From the NCBI GenBank assembly GCA_033977485.1, contig CM066984.1, positions 28,749,501 to 28,813,500 of the forward strand: a stretch of 64,000 nt of DNA, written 5' to 3'. The stretch is from Hydrangea macrophylla (Eukaryota > Streptophyta > Magnoliopsida > Cornales > Hydrangeaceae). Of this stretch, positions 24,001-35,428 are shown one piece after another. A program made the position numbers and the translations under genes. The notes under the pieces were generated by a model, which made no database searches, was not told the DNA's origin, and saw only the letters and a program-made list of their open reading frames with translations. Numbering within the stretch: the stretch's first letter is position 1; the number at the start of each line of letters is the position of its first letter.

Positions 24001-24478
24001 GTCTCGGGCGGGACTAGCCACTGTGAGTATACCTCTCTCTTGTATTATATGTGCATCTGACTTCTACTTGATTTAATCTCTTGACATGATTTTCCTAGAT
24101 GTTCCCCTTTTGACATGTATATATTATCTAGTATGTTTAAGGAAACAACACCAATTATGAATTAAGAACAAGGATATTTAAATCAAGGCCTACCATTCGA
24201 TAGGGCGAGGAGGGGGTGCTTTAGTCCTGCTTGAGCTCCTTCCCCTCTCGTACCAAGACCACCAAACCTAGTTTCTGGTAATGAAGGTCGAGTAACCTTA
24301 TTCAATTTTGGGCGAGTCAAGCTTAGGTTCCTTATTCCAGATAAAAAATAGGTGGCGACTCTTTGTCTCTAGGATTGCATGAGGAAGTTCTAGTTTCCCT
24401 GAAGTGTACTCCTTGGATCCGTCCGGGAAACTATCGAGGAAAACGCCAGGACCCACCCCTTAATGTGAATGGTCCACA
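21006..24478 (+). repeat. Long LTR of gypsy element I
   Basis: Starts TGTAGACAACCC exactly where homology to the copia leader ends. It ends near GGTCCACA at 24478, before a primer-site-like motif, for about 3.47 kb. It contains a TATATATAG box (21790) followed by an AGAGAG-rich likely transcript start, and no coding region. Only one LTR copy is present, so the ends rest on terminal motifs, TATA, primer site and the interrupted C leader, not on pairwise alignment. Confidence 0.65.
21790..21798 (+). promoter_or_regulatory. TATA box in LTR of element I
   Basis: TATATATAG about 785 bases into the LTR, followed within 40-80 bases by purine-rich AGAG repeats typical of plant LTR transcript starts. 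Confidence 0.5.
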
Positions 24479-24480
24479 AT

Positions 24481-24499
24481 CTGGCGATTCTGCTGGGGA
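24481..24499 (+). other. Primer binding site of element I
   Basis: CTGGCGATTCTGCTGGGGA just after the presumed LTR end resembles the TGGCGACTCTGCTGGGGA primer-site type seen in plant Ty3/gypsy elements. The cognate tRNA was not identified. Confidence 0.55.
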
Positions 24500-25820
24500 T
24501 TTGAACATGAAACCGATGGTTTCTTGTTCTTCGAGGGTTTGACTTGAGTCAAAGAATATCCTTGTTATTAATTCGATAATCGTGTTGTTTCTGCCTGCAT
24601 TTGCACTTACATTGTTCTTTCACCGCGATTGCTTGAGACCATTGCCTTGTGGGTGGAGGGCCCTCTTTCCTCCATTTGTCAAGAGACTTTGGTAGCATGT
24701 AGTCACCGTTAGCCTTGTACTACGTGCGGTATATAGATCCCTTGGCTTGCTAATGGACCCTTTATGAGACTAAAACCCATCCTTTGCATATAGTTTCTAT
24801 AGAACCCTTCAATTAGGATTTTGTTTATCATCTTTTGATTAGAACAATGTGATGAATTATTTGTGTTTGCCCGTAATGGATTATGTGGATGATGAGGATG
24901 TGTATGCGAAGGCATCATCAAACCTTGTATAGTAGATTCCTCTAGAGTAGTATTGTCTTTATCCGAACATCTAATCATTATTCAAGGACGATCTTTTGAA
25001 AATTTTGAAAATACTAACACGTCTTTGAAAAACCCAAGTCTTTTGAAAATTTTGGGAATATCCCTTTTGGAAATTCGCTTTGAAATTCACTTTTGCAAAA
25101 TCCTTCCAAAATTCTCCCTAGATTTTAGAGAATTTCAAAACTCCTACTTTGATGATTCAATTTTAAATTCTCCCTAGATTTTAGAGGATTTTAAAATTCC
25201 TATCTTGGTTTTCAAAGAAATCATGATTCCACACTTTGATGATTCAATTTCAGAATTTAGAATTTCAAATATTTCCTATCTCAATTTTTAAAGAATCATG
25301 ATTTCACACCACAAGCATGGATGGTTCAAAAAAACTATTTTTTGAAAAATTGCAAATCTCCCCCTTTCTTTCAATATTTTCATGAAAAATTCAATTTTGT
25401 AAGCATGAGCCATCAAGAATTTCAAAGCTAAAGATCCTTAGATAATGATTGGATTAGTTGGGTGATTAGCATACTCAAGGAATCTAATATGTTTATGTGC
25501 TGATATGCTAGGGCTAAGCTAGATTAAGGTGCATTGCATTTAGATTAGATTATATTTCATCTACATTGCATACACTACACGAGCATTGCATAAACGACTC
25601 ACGATTGCGACACCTCTAATATACTCTTGAAAAGAAAAGATTTGTTTTCCTCAGGGTTTTGAAAAAGATTTCTTTGATTTTAGAAAATGTTTTTGAAAAG
25701 GAAAAGATTTTCCATCTTTGTAAATCAACTTTTGTAAATACCATTCTTTGAAAATTCTTCTAGATACCTGATTATTTTGAAAATCCCTGATAAATCAGAA
25801 AAGAAGATAGGACCAAAAAG
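24500..25820 (+). other. Leader of element I, no gene
   Basis: AT-rich, with many short repeats of TTTTGAAAATTTT type between 24990 and 25800. No recognisable protein on either strand. Confidence 0.55.
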
Positions 25821-26474
25821 TTGTACTCCTTCCTGGTTAAAGCTCCGAACAATCGTTTGATCAGATCAGGGTTTAAAGAAGGAACAACTGAGTCGACTAG
25901 GGTTGAGGGTGTGACATACAAAGCTGATATGGAAGTTAGGTTGGCCTCAATGCAAGCTGTATCGGATCAAGGCAGAGAGCAGAATCGGGAACAACTCGCC
26001 GCTTTTTATGAGAATGATTGAACAACTGACTAATATGCCACCACCACTGCCTCTGGTGCATCACGAGGAAGAAGACTTTGGGGAGACAGTTCAACCAAAA
26101 GTTCAGCTAGATCAGGAAACTCAGGACAAGTTAGCTAAGATCGATAAGCTAGAAAGTGTGATCAGGAAAAGCAAAGGGGTGGATGAGTATTTATTTGACG
26201 TTAAGGGATTGTGTGATGCTCCGAAAGCCATACTCCCAGAAAAGTTTAAGATGCCGCATATTGAATTCTTCAATAGAACCGAAAGTCCGAAGAGCCATCT
26301 GAGGCTTTATATTGGAACTTTCCAGCCCATGAGTATTGGGTCTGATTTCTTCGCTCTGCTGTTTCCAAGAGTTTTGACTGCGATAACACTTTCATGGTAC
26401 TTGACGCTAGAACCAGCCATAACCAGAGATTATGAGACATTGGCCAAAGCTTTCATGGCTCAATATTCATACAA
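25821..26474 (+). pseudogene. Ty3/gypsy gag, truncated and fused
   Basis: A gag capsid domain from a Ty3/gypsy element. Two overlapping frames (25821-26021 and 26008 onward) need one frameshift near 26010. Signature blocks: a glutamine-rich N-terminal helix, LPEKFKMPHIEFF, then HLRLYIGTF, and the WYLTLEPAITRDYETLAKAFMAQYSYN region. These match the plant retrotransposon gag layout in which the K-F-x-M-P-x-F-x-x-Y/F block precedes an R/H-L-R motif. Homology stops after YSYN at about 26472. The rest of the open frame, to 26625, is antisense noncoding DNA from element D, so its last 50 codons are not Gag. No protease or polymerase of this element is present. Confidence 0.8.
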
Positions 26475-26963
26475 CCCTGCAACCACCCACGTTCCAGGTC
26501 GGTTTCCTATAGTCACTCCCTCTACACGCCTTCCTTTGCAAAAGCTCGGGGGGCAGGAAATACCAAACAAAAATAGGAAATCACACCGGGTACTAACAGG
26601 ACTTGAAATCCTAGAACATTCCTAACATTTCCAAGTACCTACAGTACCTAGAGAAACCGCCAGGATAATAAATAGGACAAAATCCTACACTATACTGGGC
26701 TGGACCTTCAAAACAGGTCCCTACAAGACCGACTATTTTTTACTGGTTACAGTCCTAAACCTTTTGCTAAGGCAGGGATTTAGATCGGCTAACAACCAGT
26801 CGGGTATTGGCAATCATAAACAAGCATACATGTACATGTAGCAAAAATAGTTGATGAAAAAGATGGACTCAGAGGACATTTTCATTAATTAAAAGGAAAA
26901 AAAACTGTACATTGCCTGGGGGGCAGTTGTAGTAGCCTCCAAAAAAAAATTTATAGGTCGGGA
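26475..26963 (+). other. D spacer between lost pol and antisense gene
   Basis: Noncoding; inverted match to the 54816-55310 spacer of E, including a run of A's before the 3' end of the antisense gene (T run at 54848 in E). Confidence 0.6.
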
Positions 26964-29060
26964 CTAAGCGTCGTCAATCTCGACCACATCTTCAGTCTCC
27001 CCCCCTGGAGGGTTCCTTCTCCCGGGACCGAGCTACCGCTCGGGGTAGCAGAACCATCAGCAGCTCCGGCCAAGGCGGTAGAATCATCAGCGCCTCTAGC
27101 CAAGGCAACAGAATCCTCAGCAGCGGGAGGACCAAGGTCCCAATAGTCCGAATCAATCCCCTCATAGGATGAGATGTCCCATTCGGGGTGATCCCGGGCT
27201 AGCCTTTACTTCAAGTCTTCGAAACCTTGGAAGAAGCCGTCATCAAAAGCCTCCTCCGTGCCCCCCCCCCCCGTCGTTGCCTCAGCCGTAGCCTTTGCTC
27301 GAGCCTCCACAGCCGCTGTAATGGCTCGGGATGCCTCCAGATCTGCCACGGTAGTCACCAACTATGCCTGGGCCGCACCGAGGCTTAGGGCCAAGCCCTT
27401 CACCTTGTCCTTCTTCAGAGCCAGGGCATTTTGCCTAGCCTCTGAGTTCGCCCGCTCCTCTGACAGAGTGATTTCAGCAGTAGCAGCCCTCCTAGCTAAG
27501 GAAGGTAGGAAGGACTCGGCCCCAGCGGCCATGCAACAGACCTGCAAGAAGTCCAAACCGATCAGTCAATAGGGCAAACACAGAAAAAGTCGTGGCAATG
27601 AATGGGCAGAGGCGCCAGTGCTTACCATATGAGAGAGGCTGTATAGCCATCTCTGGAATGCCTCGGGAGACATGTTTGCACACTTCTCCACTTGACTGGG
27701 GAGAAGGGCGGACTTGACCCTCTCCCTGATCACTGTCGATTCTTCAACCGGCACCCCGGACGGTATTCCCACGCGGGGGGAAATTTCTACCCCCACTACA
27801 TGGGGAGCTAAGGTCCCCACGAGCTCTGGATGGTTCGTGGTCCTGTGCCAGATCCGCCTTAGCGAGCGTTCACTGCCCGAGGCCTCTGCAACTGGCCTCT
27901 TCCTCCTCTTATTACCGCCTGGACAGTGACAGTGACCTGTCTGGCCCTTAACTATTCAAGATCTCTCTTGGGGGCCATTTCTACAAAAAGAAAAGATAAG
28001 TGGTTAGTAACCAGCAAAGAATACGACGGGAGTATAGATGAGACCAAATATGCTCAGACACTTACCAGGAAGTATGGGTAGAAAGAAAGGAGCTTTTACG
28101 GGCTTGGCCGTGTTGTAGGATGCTTTGAAATTGCCCGTCCGGGTCAGCACGTTCCAAATGTTTGTTGGCAAATCTGCCAAACCACTGATCCTGGCCTGAC
28201 ACTCCTCGAGAATACTAGGTGAGTTGGCTGACCCCGTTGTAAGGCAAAATACAATGCAGTTAGTCCTAGGATCGAAGTAAAGAAATTAGACGGAAGATAC
28301 TGGACTAACTTACCCCTCAGTTCTCCCGCCCTAGAAGTCCTCATCTCGATCCCCGGGGCCCGCTCACAAAGCCCAAGGGTAGATACTTGGAGAATCTATT
28401 CTTCCAACCCTTGTTGCTCGGGTAATTGACTATGATTTTTTTCCCCTGTCGATCCCCGAGAGAGAAGAGCCCGACCTCCCCATATACGGGAAACGGTCGA
28501 TGTGTCTGAAAAAACTCCTGAACGAAAAGCTCATACTCAAAAACTTGGGGCCAAAGGGAGATGGACCCCATGAAAAACCTCCAACCGTTCGGGGCCAACT
28601 ATCCCGGGGCGATCCCCAAATATATCAGGACGTCTCGAGTGACCAGATGAAGGGGAAAATCGAATCCAGCCATGAGGGTGTCCTCATATAGGGTGGTGAA
28701 ACCCCGCTGGTAGATATGGGCTCCGCCGGCATTCACGGCCAGGGAGCAGTAGTCGGGGAGGCTATACCTATCCCAAATACGGCTGAGATCTTGAGCACAT
28801 AGGGTGGACGGGATGAACTCACTGGCGAAGGCTACCTCGGGGTCGGGTTCCCCTGGTTTCTCATCACCCGAACCCCAGGAAACAGAGACAACGGGGGCCT
28901 CCTGGTCTGGCTCATCGTCAGATAGACAGATTGGGATTCTGCCCTCACTATGGTGATCAGAGGGGGTCGTAGAGGGTGGACTTAGACTTGTGTCTAGCGT
29001 CCCTGACCCAAACCGCTTATCCTCAGACCGGGAAGACGAGTCGAAACCAGAGTGACACAT
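26964..29060 (-). pseudogene. Antisense gene of D, PF04195-like, four exons
   Basis: A spliced gene on the strand opposite to element D. Proposed exons: 29060-28314, about 28233-28066, 27980-27627 and 27541-26964, the last ending in an acidic tail DVVEIDDA. All three introns keep GT and AG ends, and the donors and last two acceptors align with those in E. Exon 1 starts at the ATG at 29060. It encodes a Ser/Pro-rich, acidic N-terminus, then blocks such as YSLPDYCSLAVN, RDVLIYLGIAP and PNGWRFFMGSISLWPQV. These resemble the plant family labelled putative gypsy-type transposon. Exon 4 is Ala/Glu/Lys-rich and probably coiled coil. A TAG at 28599-28601 breaks exon 1, where E has a Gln codon. The biochemical role is unknown. 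The splice structure is my inference from comparing the two copies. Confidence 0.72.
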
Positions 29061-29163
29061 CCTTAGGGCCTGGGTGACTGGGCAAGGAAGTAAATGACGA
29101 CCTAGGTATGGGTTAGGAACTCCGAGTCTGAGGTACAAGGGGGTAAGGTTATCAATCTAATGG

Positions 29164-29402
29164 GTAGTAAAAGGTCCTTAAAGTAAGGTGACACTCAGTT
29201 AAAACTACCTCGGGACAACCCGCTCGATTTAACCTACCTAATGTGCCGCCTGATCCAAAGAAAGAACAGAACCTTAAGAAGAAAAAAATCCCACTCTCGT
29301 TTGAAACCTAATGGATCTGTCCTCTCCAGCTTCACTCGAAAAAGAAAGGAAAAGAGGATGAGGGGAAGAATAGTTAATTGAAACCCCAAAAAGAGGGACT
29401 TA
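29164..29402 (-). other. Possible 5' untranslated intron of D antisense gene
   Basis: On the minus strand GTAAGTCC at 29402 aligns with GTAAGTCC at 52367 in E. A candidate AG acceptor lies near 29164 here and at 52613-52614 (CCTTTTAG) in E. The acceptor match is weaker than the donor match. Confidence 0.35.
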
Positions 29403-29516
29403 CGCAAATCAATGCATAAAAATGGCTCGAAAAGCGTGACCGGGAACTTTTTTCTCTCAACCTGCTTGGTAAATCTACTTCTTGGCAGCAAGAATGGAAG
29501 AAATGAACAAGTGTTC

Positions 29517-29524
29517 CTTAAATA
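29517..29524 (-). promoter_or_regulatory. Candidate TATA box of D antisense gene
   Basis: TATTTAAG on the minus strand about 460 bases upstream of the antisense ATG, upstream of the proposed leader intron. E has TATTTCCC at the equivalent place. Confidence 0.3.
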
Positions 29525-29903
29525 CATAGCGCGGATGGTCCAAATCAAATCAGATCCAACGGCCAAGAAGTTTTCCCGTCAAGACTGTCTAATAACTGTC
29601 ACCTCGGGCACGTGGAGTGTCGCCTCAAAAGGCGCGCGCATTAAATACAGGATGTGAAGGTCTGGTTTTCATGCGATTGTTCAGTTACTCTTGAACCAAC
29701 CTCGTTAAGTCATGACCAGACCAGTAGCCAATTGACACGTAGCGGGAGTCGGTCCCGGGCATACATTGTCACCGTTCGGTCTATAACCCGGTTGACCAGC
29801 ACGACCGGTCACCCCCCGGGTTAGACCCGGCTCTTCTCTGGATGTTTTTTCAGAAGCAGTCTTAATTTTCTAACCTCATCTGATAGAGCATCACGTTAGT
29901 TTC

Positions 29904-29916
29904 GAAAATGGGGGGC
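29904..29916 (+). other. Polypurine tract of D
   Basis: GAAAATGGGGGGC just before the 3' LTR; the same tract occurs inverted in E at 51846-51858. Confidence 0.75.
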
Positions 29917-29919
29917 AGC

Positions 29920-30555
29920 TGATATGTATAAAAATATCAGGTCAAAGTCAGGTCTCGCCACCTCAGCAACGAGAAGCCAAGTCACCTTGAATTTGGACTG
30001 ACTGCTCAACCATCCCAAGACGTTACACAAAACTACCCAGTTAAGTCCAGAGCTCGGGCGTCCACTCCAGACTGGCCCAACATGGGCACACCTCCCGAAG
30101 GCGTGGTTGCTTGCTCAGCAAGCTTGTAGACAGTTTCCTATCCCGGCTAGAAGACTAAATGGAAGGAGAAAGTAGTTTCCTAAACCACTTAGGAAACTCT
30201 CCTAAATTCATGTAAATAATTGTAATCAGACCAAGTTTCCTAATCTACAGACTTACCTTGTACGGGTGGTCTCTAGCACTTATAAGAGAGGCCACTCACC
30301 CCCATGGAGGGGGATCAGATTCTGAGCCTAAAGAATAGCATACAAACAACTCACTATTACTCATATACCCGGTCGGTTTCTAGTGGTGCCGCCCACTCTG
30401 TTGGTTCACCAACAGCCGCCGGTGATCTATTAGTGAAAGCGCACCGACGCACTCGTGGATGTAGGTCACCTCATTAACGGGGCTGAACCACATACAAAAT
30501 TCATCGTGTCCATCTCTCTCTCTAAGTTATTCTTATCCAGATTTTGGCATCATCA
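29920..30555 (+). repeat. 3' LTR of D
   Basis: 636 bp from TGATATGTAT to GGCATCATCA. It aligns inverted with E's LTRs at 51292-51842 and 61084-61417. TATAAGAG at 30281 is a likely promoter box, matched by TATAAAAG in E. Confidence 0.82.
30281..30288 (+). promoter_or_regulatory. TATA box in D LTR
   Basis: TATAAGAG 361 bases into the LTR, at the position of TATAAAAG in both E LTRs. Confidence 0.5.
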
Positions 30556-31480
30556 TCAAGTATTCAGTGACTTCGAATTTATCTTTTGCCTTCTAAAATA
30601 TGAAAGTACTGTCACTCTTTGGGCAGAATACCTATCATATTTTAGTCAAGTGTATACCATGGCCTTAAGTTCAAGTTAGTATTGTGAGTTAGTGTTTTCT
30701 TGGGGAAAAATTTCACTCCCACTCATCCTGATTTAAGCTTCAAAAAATATGACTCAATTTGGTAATTTAGTATGTTGACACCCTCCATAGGAGAGTCGTT
30801 TATAATTAGAGACGAGGTGACAATATCCCTTACCTTGAGTTGGTCATGGAAAGCTGTGGGGTATTGTATCTATACCCCTCGCACACTTGAATTTTTATTG
30901 TAGGGGTTAAATACTAATTCATATTTCACATCACAATTATCTATGAATCTATTTGAGGTTGTCTATGCAAATTTTTGGAAAGATCCTTATATAATTTAAT
31001 ATTATTAAAAAATTATGGATAATGTCTCCCACTAAATTTCTAGAACACACATTTGTCGCAATTTTATTTTATTAGAAAAATATTTAATATTTTATAAAAT
31101 AAAATGATCTTGACAAATGAATTTTAAAAAATAAAACTTAAAAGGATTTTATTATTAAAATACTTTATTCTTGATAAACAAGAAAAAATTAAATCCCTCA
31201 TCTAACTAGAATTATACTTTACTTAGGACCCTTTTTAAATTCCAACTTGCATAGATAATAATAATATGCATGATTTAAGTCCATGAATCAAAATCATAAT
31301 AAATATCATAATCCTATCATGTAGCCATAATCATCATGCAACAAATAAATGAGATAAATATAAAACAATAGAATTCCTTCGGGCCATCAATCCTAAAAAA
31401 AATATTGATCGGCTTCAACAAAATCTTCAACAGATTGTATCCCCGAAAAGACGAGGCACAATCGTACGAAACTATTGGTA
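30556..31480 (+). other. Gene-free AT-rich DNA left of H
   Basis: No coding evidence. On the minus strand TTTAGTGGGAGACA near 31032-31045 looks like a copia polypurine tract, which would fit the minus-strand copia remnant right of H at 41273-43084. No matching LTR pair could be shown by eye. Confidence 0.4.
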
Positions 31481-31485
31481 TCCAA
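31481..31485. repeat. Target site duplication of H, left
   Basis: TCCAA, identical to 41268-41272. Confidence 0.93.
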
Positions 31486-33102
31486 TGTTAGTAGTATGCC
31501 CTAAAAGCCAATTAGATTGGAGTAGTATTTTAGGAATATTACATTGTAATAACAGTTTCATATTAATAAAGGGCAAGTTTATTATTTATCATTATTGTTG
31601 TTTAACATTTATATGATATGTCCATAGAATTAAAGTCGAGAAGGTATGTACTTAAAGAGTTAAGGAACAAGACCATATACTTCTCAGTTGCTTTATTCTA
31701 AAATTGTTCTTAGTCATAGGATTATTAAATTGGGCAATTGATAATCCGGTTAGACTAATATGTGTCATGTTTATTTTATTTGATAAAATATGGCTAGTCT
31801 TAAGTCATCAGTGTGGGGACGCTGGAACAGACATATGGGTGCTTGTTATAGAACAAGTTCACTGAACGTGATCAACTATTAGGAAAATCCAAATGGAGTT
31901 TTATTTATGTATCAATGGATTGTTCTTAGTTACAGTGGTACAAGTAATCCTTAGACCTGAGACATTACTGTTGTCTTGTGTATAAGTTATTATGCTTTAA
32001 CGTGCACGGTGTTTATGTTTTAGTCAAAGGCATATTCATGTACTGTTGGGTATAGTAAGTTATACATGGAGACATGTGAATGTACAACAAGGAATCTATC
32101 ACTCTCAAGTGCGAGAGTGAATGTCCTATGTGATCTTCTATGATATATCTCAAGTAAAGCTCCCTGGCCAGGGCAGGGTGAGAATTAGAAAGAGTTTTCT
32201 AATTTCACCAAATAGAGAAATATCAATTAGTTCGAGAACATATAATTAAATCTGGGTTTGATAATATGTCCATTACCCAAGAGATTTAATTGGGACATTG
32301 TTTGATAGAAGGATTGAATTGTACGGTAACTGTTAATGAAAAGGTTCACTATTTTTCAGACTGTCTGGGGTGTGTCATGATATACTGCTAGGTGTCACTC
32401 ATGACTAGTAGAAGTCCGGAAATAATAAATATTGATATTAATTATTTCTATAAGGGATAATTAGAAGATGTTCTAATTTAAATTAATTAGAAAGGGTTCT
32501 AATTGTAATACTTTAAAGTATTAGTACCTACTACCAGATTAGTATGAACCTAAAGGGTCACACACAAAAGGGCAATGTGTAATTGGAAGAAGTTGTGAGG
32601 GTCTACTTGATATTAAGTTGTTAATATGGAAGTAGTATAATAATACTATTAGTTTATATTTGATTTAGGAAAGGTTTCTAATCAAATATAGTTTCCTAAT
32701 TAGATTAGGAAAGGGACTTATAGCATTGTTATATATATGAGGTATGGGAAATAATATAAGAGCTAGCACATCATATTATCTCCCAACAATTTATCCTACC
32801 ACAAGGATCCGTACAAACCCCTTTAACTTCAACAGTTTTTTGTTTTCTTCAATTAATTATTTATTTGGAGAAATCAGACATTCTTCCAATTCGTGATTTG
32901 CTCGTGTGGATACTTTTAGAGATCGGACACATCAGATTCAATATTTTGTAAAGCACGCTTCAAGGGTAACTATTCGATTAACCCCCTATGGATGTTGTAT
33001 GTATTTTGTATATATCATAGACTTGATCATGGGATTAGTAAACCATTAAATTTTTGTTTTCCGCTGTACGAACCTTAAAGGGTTCCACATGGTTTTCTTT
33101 CA
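31486..33102 (+). repeat. 5' LTR of H
   Basis: 1617 bp, TGTTAGTAG to TTTCTTTCA. It lacks 32 bp present in the 3' LTR at about 41065-41096. Confidence 0.96.
32730..32740 (+). promoter_or_regulatory. TATA box in H 5' LTR
   Basis: TATATATATGA in a promoter-like position, repeated in the 3' LTR near 40863. Confidence 0.5.
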
Positions 33103-33103
33103 G

Positions 33104-33116
33104 TGGTATCAGAGCC
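33104..33116 (+). other. Primer binding site of H
   Basis: TGGTATCAGAGCC, complement of the initiator Met tRNA 3' end, one base after the LTR. Confidence 0.95.
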
Positions 33117-34330
33117 TTAGCCTATGATTAATACAAAATACCTAATAATTTTTATAGTATGGATTTATTTGGAATAAATCTAAAATTTTGGGACTATAGT
33201 TTTGTATTAGATACAAAGCTCTTAAAAGCAAATTTTCTTGTTGATTAATGGATATATATACATATGGAATATGTATGGTAGTCAATCTATTAGAATAAAA
33301 TAATAAAGTGATGATTAATAGTGTACAGTGTATGTACGGTCGATCGGTCGGCCGCTGAAAGAACTGTGGTCAATTAGTCATATGTGCCGAGAATTCTCAG
33401 TAAAATAGAAATATATGTGTTGACCAAGTTTTATAACTTTAATCAAAAGCATGTGTTCAGGTCACTGTTTCGGCTCCGTACGGCCCATCACTGTTACCAT
33501 GTTAAACTTTGTTTGAAATTATTTTATTTTAATTAAATCAAAATCTAACGTGATTAGGATTAGTCCCAAAATAAAATACTAAAATAATAACTTAGTAGTA
33601 ATTTTATTTGTATGAGATGTGAATGGTTAATGTAGTGGATGATTATGGACTAGACCTAAATAATTGAGCTATGTGATTGGTTTATTTATTCAATGTGATT
33701 GAATGGTTTATTATTTTGGGTTTGTAAATTTTAAATAGGGCTTGCATGCCTTCCTCCCTCCTTCTCGATGTAATTTCTATCTCCCTCCTATGTACCTCCG
33801 CCTTGATTATGGATCAAGGGTTTTTCTTATTAAAGTCATGTAAAATTAGGTTTAGAGACGAATATTAGAAAATTACAAGGAAGAAGAAGGTGGAGCCTAC
33901 TTGGAGTAGATAAGGTGTCCAAGAAAAGAAAGAAGACTATTTATTTTTATTGTTTCAAGCTTAGATCTTGAAAGCATGTGATTTTAATAACGATTACAAC
34001 ACTATAGACCTGGATTCAACTTAAAGGCTCAAGTTGAATCACCTTAAAGTCCATAATCATCCATGACCCAATTTTTATGTGATAATTATTTGGGCGGTTT
34101 CACCATATATTTTATATGTCCATATTTTAAAATTGTTTTAAATTTTAATCCATTTGTTGTGTCACGAGAATACTCCTTTAAATTAAAATTTTAAAATTGT
34201 TTTCTATATTTAATTAGTGGGAGCATTGTATGGACATATTAAAATATAAATGATGAAATATTTATTTTATGTATTTGATGCATGTATAATTGATGAGACC
34301 GTAAAATTTCCTTCTTGTTTATGATATTAA

Positions 34331-34338
34331 GTTGTAAG
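34331..34338. repeat. 8-bp target duplication of hAT element, left
   Basis: GTTGTAAG, identical to 35048-35055. Confidence 0.93.
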
Positions 34339-35047
34339 CAGGGCCGGTCCTGACAATTTGGGGGCCCAAAGCGAGATTGAAAGATGGGGCCCTATCGGGG
34401 GTTCGGGGGCAGTGCCCCCGAAGATTTATTTATTTTTTTTACGCCTTTTTACACATATTTTTGACAAATTGAAAGTATAGTGAATGTAACATTAGCATAT
34501 GTAGTGAATTTTGAACTTAGGTCCAAACTCCATAAGCTAGCCATTATAACAGATACTTGAAATGCACACTTAGTAACGACCCAAAATTAATAAAACATTG
34601 AGCAAAAACCAATTCCAAAATCATAAAAGCAACCACAACTCAAAAATTCAAGAATCAAATGCACAAACCAACAACTAAAACCAAAGGAGATAGAACAATT
34701 AGACTTAAATTAAAATTTGAGATAACAATTGACATTAAATAGTGCAAAAAAGATTGAACTGAATACGTTTTCGATACACTTTTTTTTAATCAAGTTTGAT
34801 CATGAAATCTTTTTCTTTTTTGTTATTTGTTTTTTGTTTACACTTGATCAATTGGGCTTTGTGTTTGAACTTTGAACAAAAAAAGATTGGGCCTTTTATT
34901 TTGTAATGGAATGTTTATTGAGCCAATTTTCAAACATGATTGGGCCTTATACTTTGTACATACATAGGACTTATATATTTTGGGGGCCCTTTGGGATTGG
35001 AGGCCCCAAGCCTTTGCTTGGGCTGCTTGGCCTCAGGGCCGGGCCTG
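34339..35047. mobile_element. Nonautonomous hAT element, 709 bp
   Basis: Ends CAGGGCCGGTCCTGA and, inverted, CAGGCCCGGCCCTGA form imperfect terminal inverted repeats (13 of 15). Perfect 8-bp GTTGTAAG duplications flank it, the hallmark of hAT transposition. It contains no transposase frame, so it would depend on an enzyme from elsewhere. GC-rich ends with an AT-rich middle contrast with the surrounding H leader. Confidence 0.93.
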
Positions 35048-35220
35048 GTTGTAAGCGAAGAGACATTATGAAGTCTTATCGTAGCCTTCCACCATTATAG
35101 GTGACTGTATTTTCATATTTGGGTTTGTCGGCTACAGATATGTGGGGACTGCTCATTCTAAGAAAAGCCACTCATACTATTTAAATATATGATATTATGA
35201 GGTGAGGGGTTAGTGGGATC

Positions 35221-35428
35221 CAAGAAACTATTATGTGAGGGTCTCATTAGTGACTCATACTTGTATGAATGGTGGGTCTAACTTAACTAAAATATATGGA
35301 TCAAGAAACTATTATGTGAGGTTCATAATTTTAGAAGATAAATGATGATTGGAACTTGCTTAAGAAGCAACAGGTAAGAAGTTACCTTCTTGTCAAAGTT
35401 AGTACAACCAAGAAACTATTATGTGAGG
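35221..35428 (+). repeat. Three exact copies of a 20-mer in H leader
   Basis: CAAGAAACTATTATGTGAGG at 35221-35240, 35302-35321 and 35409-35428, spaced 81 and 107 bases, with different sequence between. Confidence 0.9.

Larger units (their letters stand above)
26475..30555 (+). mobile_element. Tat-like gypsy element D, 3' part only
   Basis: The segment is the 3' end of a plus-oriented element: spacer, antisense gene, polypurine tract, 3' LTR. It aligns, inverted, with 51292 to about 55330 of element E. Its gag-pol and 5' LTR are missing. The left edge is a sharp junction with the gag of element I, around AACCCTGCAACCACCCA (26474-26490), where D matches E's inverted sequence near 55293-55307. 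Confidence 0.82.

Noticed and set aside
25821..26625. Reading the gag frame as a complete 205-codon protein
   Set aside because: The last 50 codons derive from antisense DNA of D past the junction at about 26475.
27258..27572. Plus-strand open frame of 104 codons, Ala/Arg/Ser-rich
   Set aside because: Mirror of the GC-rich last exon of D's antisense gene; no family pattern, and the minus strand aligns with E.
33330..33350. GGTCGATCGGTCGGCC as a possible relative of the TCGATCGA clusters
   Set aside because: Single occurrence in H's leader, not clustered, and the family is different.
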